A stretch of 10,597 nucleotides of DNA from JBKJUK01 sp046590705 (lineage in GTDB: Bacteria; Acidobacteriota; Thermoanaerobaculia; Gp7-AA8), in NCBI GenBank assembly GCA_046590705.1, contig JBKJUK010000390.1:1-10597 (forward strand). Direction: 5' to 3'. How positions within the stretch are numbered: position 1 is the first letter of the stretch; each line of letters opens with the position of its first letter. Under the pieces are notes generated by a model that worked only from the letters and a program-made list of their open reading frames with translations, was not told the DNA's origin and made no database searches. Both the position numbers and the translations under genes were made by a program. Below are positions 5,603 to 10,597 of the stretch, in pieces.

Positions 5603-6901
5603 ATGGCCAAGAACTCAGAAGCTTTATTCAAACGCGCGCAACTGGTCATCCCGGGAGGAGTCAACTCCCCTGTTCGCGCATATCAGGCAGTTGGCGGCAC
5701 TCCTCCTTTCATTGAGCAGGGTCAGGGCGCACGAGTTTTCGACGCCGACAACCTTCAATACATCGATTGCGTCGGATCCTGGGGTCCGCTGATCCTCGGA
5801 CACGCCCATCGCTACGTCGTCGAGGCTGTGAAGAAAGCAGCAACGCGCGGTGCCACGTTCGGGGCGCCCACGGCCGGAGAGATCGAACTCGCTGAAGTCA
5901 TCTGCGACGCGGTCGAGAGCATCGACATGGTTCGGCTGGTGAGTTCCGGAACCGAGGCCACGATGAGTGCCATTCGCCTGGCGCGCGCGGCGACTGGAAG
6001 GAAGAGAATCCTAAAGTTCGACGGTGGCTATCACGGCCACGTCGATTCTCTGCTAATCAAGGCCGGCAGCGGTGCGCAGACGCTCGGCACACCCGATTCG
6101 GCCGGCATCCCCGAGGAGTTTTCTCAACTCACAGCAAGCGTCGCCTACAACGACGTTGAAGCTGTGCGTCTCGCACTGGATGCGCACAAGAAAGAGTTCG
6201 CCGCGATCATCGTTGAGCCTGTTGCAGGAAACATGGGTTGCGTTCCTCCGGCCGATGGATTCCTTCAGGGTCTGCGTAAGCTTTGCGACGACTCCGGCAC
6301 GCTGTTGATCTTCGATGAGGTCATGACCGGATTTCGCGTTCACTATGGCGGCGCACAGGAACTTTACGGCGTTCGTCCCGACATCACGACACTCGGCAAG
6401 ATTATCGGTGGCGGATTGCCGATGGGCGCGTACGGAGCGTCGAAAGAGATCATGCATCTGGTCGCACCACTCGGGCCGATGTACCAGGCAGGCACGCTGT
6501 CCGGGAACCCGATCGCGGTCGCCGCGGGACGCTCCACTCTCAGCATTCTCAAAGGATCCGGGCTGTACAAGGATCTCGAGGAGCGTTCTGCCGAGTTCGA
6601 GGCGGGGGTCGCCAGGGCCTTTACGAAACACAAGGTCAAACTCACCTTCAATCGAGTGGGCTCGATGTGGACACTGTTTTTCTCAGATCAACCAGTGACC
6701 GATCTCGACTCGGCGAAGAAATCGAACGTAGAGAAGTTCAACCGATACTTTCACCTGATGCTCGCGGAAGGTGTGTACCTGCCTCCGTCGCAGTACGAGG
6801 CAGCTTTCTTCTCGGTTGCCCACGCCAAAAAGGATATTCAGCAGTTGGTGGAACGTGTCGACAAGACCTTCAAAAAGCTGGCCTGGGAGTTCGAGGATTG
6901 A
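5603..6901 (+). CDS. hemL: Glutamate-1-semialdehyde 2,1-aminomutase
   Basis: This PLP enzyme converts glutamate-1-semialdehyde to 5-aminolevulinate, the last step of the tRNA-dependent (C5) route to haem and other tetrapyrroles, in the cytoplasm. Its 432 residues match the family length. Diagnostic stretches are IPGGVNSPVRA (16-26), SSGTEATMSAIRLAR (114-128) for phosphate binding, KFDGGYHGHVD (138-148), FDEVMTGFR (237-245), TTLGKIIGGGLPMGAYG (262-278) with the Schiff-base Lys at 266, and GTLSGNP (297-303). GHAHRYV has Arg where Pro is common. The protein ends with an ordinary C-terminal helix and no truncation. The gene stands alone between repeat-filled regions and converges with the polysaccharide operon. 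Its start is fixed by MAKNSEALFKRA and the TATAAT just upstream. Confidence 0.97.
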   Translation: MAKNSEALFKRAQLVIPGGVNSPVRAYQAVGGTPPFIEQGQGARVFDADNLQYIDCVGSWGPLILGHAHRYVVEAVKKAATRGATFGAPTAGEIELAEVICDAVESIDMVRLVSSGTEATMSAIRLARAATGRKRILKFDGGYHGHVDSLLIKAGSGAQTLGTPDSAGIPEEFSQLTASVAYNDVEAVRLALDAHKKEFAAIIVEPVAGNMGCVPPADGFLQGLRKLCDDSGTLLIFDEVMTGFRVHYGGAQELYGVRPDITTLGKIIGGGLPMGAYGASKEIMHLVAPLGPMYQAGTLSGNPIAVAAGRSTLSILKGSGLYKDLEERSAEFEAGVARAFTKHKVKLTFNRVGSMWTLFFSDQPVTDLDSAKKSNVEKFNRYFHLMLAEGVYLPPSQYEAAFFSVAHAKKDIQQLVERVDKTFKKLAWEFED

Positions 6902-6981
6902 TCCACGGTTCAGTTCCGAAGCGCGAATCAGGTCTCAGATTGGAAGGACCGTGTACGGAAATGACGACGTCTCGAAGGGCC

Positions 6982-7129
6982 GTCATTCCGAGCGGTGGCA
7001 TGGGTGGGTGCGAGGAATCTACGTGCGGTGATCGCGCTGTGATTGAAGAGCGCGACCCTTGCGCGTAGATTCCTCAGTCGCACTCGAACCTTGTTTCATG
7101 ACGTCTGCGGCGTGCTCCTTCGGAATGAC
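6982..7129. repeat. Nested palindromic GTCATTCC element between convergent genes
   Basis: This 148-bp element has outer ends GTCATTCCGAG and the matching CTTCGGAATGAC, with an inner perfect 12-bp inverted repeat, GAGGAATCTACG at 7012-7023 against 7064-7075. A third imperfect pairing (GATCGCGCT with AGCGCGACC) closes the centre. Degenerate ends lie on both sides: CGGAAATGACG at about 6953 and GTCGCCCATTCCGAGCG at about 7145. This suggests tandem or nested insertions. It lies between the 3' ends of hemL and the sugar transferase gene, where no ordinary terminator is visible. The gap 6902-7236 contains nothing else except the hairpin at 7175. Confidence 0.8.
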
Positions 7130-7174
7130 GACGTTGCGACAAGGGTCGCCCATTCCGAGCGCCCGGCGAGCTGC

Positions 7175-7198
7175 GGACGCGCTGCTGCGCGTCCCTAC
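7175..7198. repeat. GTAGGG-type hairpin repeat
   Basis: GGACGCGC (7175-7182) pairs perfectly with GCGCGTCC (7187-7194) around TGCT, followed by CTAC. Read on the minus strand it is GTAGGGACGCGC plus its return arm, the same plan as the GTAGGGGCGAGC hairpin at 2211-2231. A decayed relative lies at about 10152-10178. It is the last strong structure after the minus-strand sugar transferase stop, but it lacks a T-tract. Confidence 0.6.
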
Positions 7199-7236
7199 AC
7201 GGTTGTGCTGGACAATGAGCTCGGATTTCGATTCGA

Positions 7237-8643
7237 TCAATACGCGTTCTCATGCCGCCATCCATGGCGAATGGTCAGCAGGAGAATCTTGAGGTCGAAG
7301 AGCAGCGACCAGTTCTCGATGTAGTAAAGGTCATGCTCGATGCGCTTCCGCATTGACGTATTTCCACGCCAGCCATTCACCTGCGCCCATCCGGTGATTC
7401 CTGCCCTGACCTTGTGCCGCAGCATGTAATGAGGAAATTCAGCTCTGAATTGTTCCACGAACTGAGGACGTTCGGGTCGCGGTCCCACCACGCTCATGTC
7501 GCCACGAATGACATTCCAGAGTTGCGGCAACTCGTCCAGCGACCAGCCTCGGATCACCCTCCCGATCCGGGTGGTGCGATGATCGCTTTTCGAGGCCCAG
7601 ATCGGTCCGGTGGAAGCCTCGGCTTCCAGGTGCATGGAGCGAAATTTCAGAATCTCGAACGGCACGCCATCGAGGCCCATGCGCGTCTGACGATAGAAGA
7701 TCTTTCCCCGATCCTCGAGCCACACCAGCAGACCGATGAGCAGCATGACCGGGCTGAAAATCAGGAGCGCGGTCGTGGCAATCAACAGATCGAACAGTCG
7801 CTTGACCGACCTGTTCCATCCAGCCAGTGGAGTGTCGGACAGATTCACCGTCGGCAGACCGTCGATATCCTCGACACGCGAGCGCAAAGCCATGAACTGC
7901 AGAAGGTCGGGTACGACGTGGATCGACACGTAGTGCCTGGAAAGCTGCTCGAGCAGCCGCATCATCGAAGGGCCTGATGCGTGCGGGAGTGCAACGAAAA
8001 CATGATCGATCTTCAATCTGTCGATCAGCTCCGGGGCTTCTTCGATCAATCCAAGGTGCGGCAGATTGACGAGAGTGGGATTCTCATCATTCGAGACGAA
8101 GCCGGCGATCCTGAAACCGAGTTCTTCGTGCGCGCGCATCCTTTCAACCAGCGCGTGCGCCAGTTCTCCACTTCCTGCGATGAGCACTGAGTCGAGATTG
8201 CGACCAGCGCGATAACGTCGCTCCATGGCTCGACGGACGAGGAGGCGACCCAGCATGACGAAGGTCACCTCGCATGCCATGAACAGGGCCAGCGTGGCGC
8301 GTGAGTACTCGACCAGCAGACCGTTGGGTCGAATCCAGAGAAGGAGTCCGGAGAGAATGATCGTTCCGACGACCGCTGCCACCGCTACGCTCGCGAGCTC
8401 TTCAGCGCGAGTGCGCGTTCCCCGATAGCGATAGAGGCCCTGGAGCGAGAAGGCCAGCGGGAAAATCACCGTGACCAGAGGGAGAATCTCCGTATAGACG
8501 GCAATCTGCTGAGTGCCCTTGGTGAGCGGGACGACGGCCAGCGCAAACCTGAGGAACCATGCCGCCAGAAGCGCCAGATTCGACGCCACGGCATCGATGG
8601 CCAGGAGGGCGAGTGTGAGTCTCTCGTGCTTTTGTCGGATCAT
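7237..8643 (-). CDS. Polyprenyl glycosylphosphotransferase, WcaJ type
   Basis: This inner-membrane enzyme transfers a hexose-1-phosphate from a UDP-sugar to undecaprenyl phosphate, starting a repeat unit of exo- or surface polysaccharide. Its 468 residues have the WcaJ plan: four N-terminal membrane segments (about 8-35, 48-70, 88-106, 114-134), a Rossmann-like middle domain beginning VLIAGSGELA (153-162), a fifth membrane segment (283-308), and the catalytic domain. The catalytic part shows KRLFDLL, FYRQTRMG (316-323), LKFRSM (332-337), SLDELPQLWNV (368-378), GDMSVVGPRPERP (381-393) and AGITGWAQVNGWRG (414-427). The ending LYYIENWSLLFDLKILLLT is typical of the glucose-1-phosphate group. The sugar itself cannot be read from sequence, so I give no gene symbol. 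The ATG is 20 bases after the glycosyltransferase stop, without a clear ribosome site. Confidence 0.93.
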   Translation of the reverse strand: MIRQKHERLTLALLAIDAVASNLALLAAWFLRFALAVVPLTKGTQQIAVYTEILPLVTVIFPLAFSLQGLYRYRGTRTRAEELASVAVAAVVGTIILSGLLLWIRPNGLLVEYSRATLALFMACEVTFVMLGRLLVRRAMERRYRAGRNLDSVLIAGSGELAHALVERMRAHEELGFRIAGFVSNDENPTLVNLPHLGLIEEAPELIDRLKIDHVFVALPHASGPSMMRLLEQLSRHYVSIHVVPDLLQFMALRSRVEDIDGLPTVNLSDTPLAGWNRSVKRLFDLLIATTALLIFSPVMLLIGLLVWLEDRGKIFYRQTRMGLDGVPFEILKFRSMHLEAEASTGPIWASKSDHRTTRIGRVIRGWSLDELPQLWNVIRGDMSVVGPRPERPQFVEQFRAEFPHYMLRHKVRAGITGWAQVNGWRGNTSMRKRIEHDLYYIENWSLLFDLKILLLTIRHGWRHENAY

Positions 8644-8663
8644 GAAGGATGCGCTGCTCGAAG

Positions 8664-9752
8664 CTACCTTGCTGTGACTTTCAACATTTTAGCAATTGAC
8701 GCCTGAAGAGCGGACTTGAATCGCGGTTTCCGGAATTCGTCTGCCCTCTGCCGAAGTAACACGCGATCCCACTCCTTACTTTCCAGACGATCCATGGCGG
8801 ACACGAGACCCGAGACATCTCCGGCTGAAAATACCTCTCCGAACCTTCCGCCATCGATGGTCTCGATGACACCGCCGGCGACCGTTCCGATCACAGGCGT
8901 TCCCAGTGCTAATGACTCTACGGCTGTGATCCCGAAATCCTCTACGCCCGGAATGATCAGACTACGCGCGCCCGACATCAGCCGGATGACTTCCGCCGTT
9001 GAAACATGTCCCACGAACTCGGTGCGTTTTCCGGCTGCAGACTGCAGGCTCTCTCTGGCCGGTCCCTCACCCACTACGATCAGCCGCCTTCCTGACGCGC
9101 TCGCAGCGGCAATGGCCACATCGATACGCTTGTACGGGACGAGTGCCGAGACCACGAGGTGATAGTCGCTTCTCGAATCAACAGGCAGATCCTGGAAGAA
9201 GATCTCATCCGCGAATGGGTAGACCGTCTCCGATTCCCTTCCGTAGAACTCCTCGATGCGGCCGGCAACGAACTTCGAATTCGACACGAAGCGCGTCACA
9301 TGCGAGGCGGTGCGTGTGTCGATACCGCGCAGCAATGGCGAGAGCAGGGACATCGCTGAGCGGACGACCGAGTGCTCCGGCGGGAAATAGTCGTCGAAGC
9401 GATCCCAGATGTAACGCATCGGCGTGTGACAGTAGGACAGGTGTGGCGTCGCCCCGACTCGTACGTTCTTCGCAACACAGTGTGAAGACGAGATCACCAG
9501 ATCGAACCTGGAGAGATCCCAGGTTGCTGCAGCAAGAGGAAAGAGCGGGAGAAGTCGCCTGTAATCACCGACCGATCCCGCCAGTCCCTGCAGAAATGAC
9601 GTGTGAATCCTATGCGCTTCAATGGCCGGAGAAACGGAATTAGCGAAATGAAAGAGGGTGAACAATTCGGAGCCGGGATAGAGTTCCAGAATTGCCTCGA
9701 GGACTTTCTCGCCGCCACGCATACCGGTCAGCCAGTCGTGAACGACGGCCAC
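8664..9752 (-). CDS. GT4-family glycosyltransferase
   Basis: This is a GT-B fold retaining glycosyltransferase of 362 residues. It probably adds a sugar (mannose is common in related WbaZ-like proteins) to a lipid-linked polysaccharide intermediate on the cytoplasmic face. The N-terminus VVHDWLTGMRGGEKVLEAI (3-21) is typical of this subgroup. Further features are SYCHTPMRYIWD (106-117), SALVPYKRID (202-211) with the phosphate-contacting Lys at 208, VGEGP (227-231), and the E-x7-E motif at Glu271 and Glu279 in PGVEDFGITAVESLALGTPVIG. The start is GTG at 9752: the frame is open a little further upstream but contains no other ATG, GTG or TTG. It follows the small zinc-ribbon gene by 26 bases and precedes the sugar transferase by 20 bases, so the three look co-transcribed. 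The exact donor and acceptor are unknown. Confidence 0.92.
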   Translation of the reverse strand: MAVVHDWLTGMRGGEKVLEAILELYPGSELFTLFHFANSVSPAIEAHRIHTSFLQGLAGSVGDYRRLLPLFPLAAATWDLSRFDLVISSSHCVAKNVRVGATPHLSYCHTPMRYIWDRFDDYFPPEHSVVRSAMSLLSPLLRGIDTRTASHVTRFVSNSKFVAGRIEEFYGRESETVYPFADEIFFQDLPVDSRSDYHLVVSALVPYKRIDVAIAAASASGRRLIVVGEGPARESLQSAAGKRTEFVGHVSTAEVIRLMSGARSLIIPGVEDFGITAVESLALGTPVIGTVAGGVIETIDGGRFGEVFSAGDVSGLVSAMDRLESKEWDRVLLRQRADEFRKPRFKSALQASIAKMLKVTAR

Positions 9753-9778
9753 GCGAGGGACGCTCTCAGCGGGTTGAA

Positions 9779-9973
9779 TCAGCTCTTCTTCTCCAGCTTC
9801 GCGCTCGCCTCAGGCGTTGAAGCAAGTGGATACTCTGTCCCCGTCGCCGCGCAACGATCACAGCAGTGATCATTCCCGAAGTACTCGCCATCGTTGGTAG
9901 GGGCCAGACAGATCGTGCAGAGGTGCCGGCCAGTTCGTTCGGGTAACTGACGCGGGACAGGTTCGTCGCTCAT
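9779..9973 (-). CDS. Small zinc-ribbon-like protein of unknown function
   Basis: This 64-residue frame has one recognisable feature: a paired-cysteine arrangement, Cys19-x2-Cys22 and Cys38-x2-Cys41 (with an extra Cys37 and His36), that would bind one zinc. The rest is polar, with a Pro/Arg-rich start and an acidic-to-basic tail. There is no membrane segment or signal peptide. It begins with ATG at 9973, nine bases after a GATAAA box. It ends 26 bases before the glycosyltransferase start on the same strand, so it would be the first gene of the polysaccharide unit. I recognise no named family. The well-spaced cysteines and tight operon spacing argue for a real gene; the absence of a Shine-Dalgarno sequence is no objection here, since other genes also lack one. 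Confidence 0.6.
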   Translation of the reverse strand: MSDEPVPRQLPERTGRHLCTICLAPTNDGEYFGNDHCCDRCAATGTEYPLASTPEASAKLEKKS

Positions 9974-9982
9974 ACCCGCGGT

Positions 9983-9988
9983 TTTATC
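9983..9988 (-). promoter_or_regulatory. Possible -10 box for the zinc-ribbon and polysaccharide operon
   Basis: On the minus strand GATAAA lies nine bases (ACCGCGGGT) before the ATG at 9973. The box differs from consensus at two positions. Its support comes mainly from the identical layout before the phosphorylase gene and hemL. The 20 bases just upstream (9990-10009) are the same repeat end that lies upstream of the phosphorylase gene. Confidence 0.35.
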
Positions 9989-9996
9989 ACGTAAAG

Positions 9997-10296
9997 CTGA
10001 TGAACGCAGTACGCAGAACGCAGAACGACGCAGTAAAAAAGGTGAAGCGACCGAGGCTGTGTGGCACAGGCAATCCTGCCTGTGACGCGGAGAAGAAGTT
10101 CGAAACGCAAACCAGCAAGGCCATCAGGCTCACGCCATCCGCCGACGTCGTGGGGATGCGATAGCAGCGCGTCCGAGCGCTGATCCACTCGTCGAATCAA
10201 TCGTCGTGAAGTCAACTCGGCGCGTCACAGGCAGGATTGCCTGTGCTCCACATGTCTCTTTTCTTACTTCATCGTTCTGCGTTCTGCGTTCATCAG
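9997..10296. mobile_element. MITE-like element with long imperfect terminal inverted repeats
   Basis: The left end reads inward CTGATGAACGCAG, heptamer units, AGTAA, then GTGTGGCACAGGCAATCCTGCCTGTGACGC to about 10088. The right end, read inward on the other strand from 10296, gives the same series: CTGATGAACGCAG, AACGCAG units, AAGTAAGAAAAG, GTGGAGCACAGGC, TGACGC to about 10222. The two arms are about 75-92 bp and imperfect because heptamer number and spacers differ. Each contains the 20-bp CAGGCA palindrome (10065-10084 and 10226-10245). The centre (10089-10221) has no gene but holds a decayed GTAGGG-type hairpin near 10152-10178. No transposase is present, and I see no clear target-site duplication, so mobility is inferred. 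Confidence 0.6.
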
Positions 10297-10352
10297 AAAA
10301 ATAAAACCGGGTCCCGGGATCGGCGAGGCGGCCGATTGATCCAGGACCCGGT
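10297..10352 (-). terminator. Intrinsic terminator for the minus-strand gene entering at the right edge
   Basis: ACCGGGTCC (10306-10314) pairs perfectly with GGACCCGGT (10344-10352), and an imperfect inner stem, GATCGGC against GCCGATTGATC, continues it. On the minus strand the stem is followed at once by TTTTATTTTT (10306-10297). This is the best terminator in the window. It lies about 90 bases after the stop of the partial gene and would separate that gene from the zinc-ribbon and polysaccharide unit. Confidence 0.8.
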
Positions 10353-10406
10353 CGGGAGGGACGGGGCATTCTTCGTAAGAACTAACGCTTCGTTGTGCTC
10401 TACTTT

Positions 10407-10440
10407 CTTACTTCTTCTTTCTGCGTTCTGCGTTCATCAG
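10407..10440 (+). repeat. Solo terminal arm, direct repeat of 10263-10296
   Basis: These 34 bases match 10263-10296 with three differences, and both end in TTCTGCGTTCTGCGTTCATC plus AG. A GTGCTCTAC just upstream echoes the GTGCTCCAC that precedes the arm at 10263, so this may be the remnant of another element. It ends three bases from the stop codon of the partial minus-strand gene. The terminator lies between the two direct copies. Confidence 0.7.
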
Positions 10441-10443
10441 CCC

Positions 10444-10597
10444 TCAGCGGGCGAAGGCCAGTACTACCGGCGCGGTTGCGGTCTCGTCACCTTCGTAGCG
10501 TGAGGGGGCAGCCAGGGCGATCTGGTTCGAGTCGACGTTGACTGTCACTGTTCCGAATCCGTCGACCATCTCGGCGGATGCGACCAGCTGGAAATCT
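10444..10597 (-). CDS. C-terminal part of an unrecognised protein
   Basis: Only the last 50 codons are in the window; the start lies beyond the right edge. The readable part begins DFQLVASAEMVDGFGTV and ends PVVLAFAR before TGA at 10446-10444. It alternates hydrophobic and polar residues, as in beta strands, and contains no membrane segment or cysteine. I cannot assign a family. The other two minus-strand frames contain stops or unlikely composition, and a good terminator follows, so I consider the frame real. It is on the same strand as the polysaccharide genes but is separated from them by the terminator and the inverted-repeat element. Confidence 0.6.
   Translation of the reverse strand, partial: DFQLVASAEMVDGFGTVTVNVDSNQIALAAPSRYEGDETATAPVVLAFAR

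Noticed and set aside
9997..10440. CRISPR array
   Set aside because: The repeated units are inverted or differently oriented, unequally spaced and contain internal palindromes; there are no regular spacers and no cas genes.

Overview
The window looks like a chromosomal stretch of a GC-rich Gram-negative bacterium. It has a lipoprotein substrate-binding protein, FtsEX, C5-pathway haem synthesis and a polyprenyl-phosphate sugar transferase. Acidobacteriota or a similar soil phylum is my best guess, from gene style and from intergenic palindromes of the GTCATTCC and CAGGCAGGATTGCCTG kinds. No marker gene fixes the taxonomy.

Layout, left to right. (1) 1-93: no gene, only a G-rich tandem repeat. 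(2) 94-2059, minus strand: purine nucleoside phosphorylase followed 3' by a BMP-family lipoprotein, a compact nucleoside scavenging pair. (3) 2060-2438 (379 nt): divergent intergenic region with a probable leaderless promoter for the phosphorylase and a mosaic of palindromic repeats. (4) 2439-5156, plus strand: ftsE, ftsX and an arginase-superfamily hydrolase closest to formimidoylglutamase (HutG). The last gene overlaps or abuts ftsX. (5) 5157-5602 (446 nt): no credible gene; a half copy and a full copy of a nested palindromic element that starts GTCATTCC. (6) 5603-6901, plus: hemL behind a TATAAT box placed nine bases before the ATG. (7) 6902-7236 (335 nt): convergent intergenic region with another GTCATTCC element and a strong hairpin repeat. 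(8) 7237-9973, minus: small zinc-ribbon protein, GT4 glycosyltransferase, then a WcaJ-type polyisoprenyl-phosphate hexose-1-phosphate transferase, probably one transcript for surface or exopolysaccharide assembly. (9) 9974-10443 (470 nt): a roughly 300-bp element with long imperfect terminal inverted repeats, then an intrinsic terminator lying between two direct repeats. (10) 10444-10597, minus: C-terminal 50 codons of an unrecognised protein whose start lies beyond the window.

The protein-coding content is mostly housekeeping. The least explained part is the intergenic DNA. At least two families of modular, hairpin-rich repeats fill the four large gaps. The same modules recur in different orders and orientations. 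At two loci the same 20-bp element end sits 16-17 bases upstream of a start codon. I see no phage, CRISPR, toxin-antitoxin or defence system, and no tRNA or rRNA gene.
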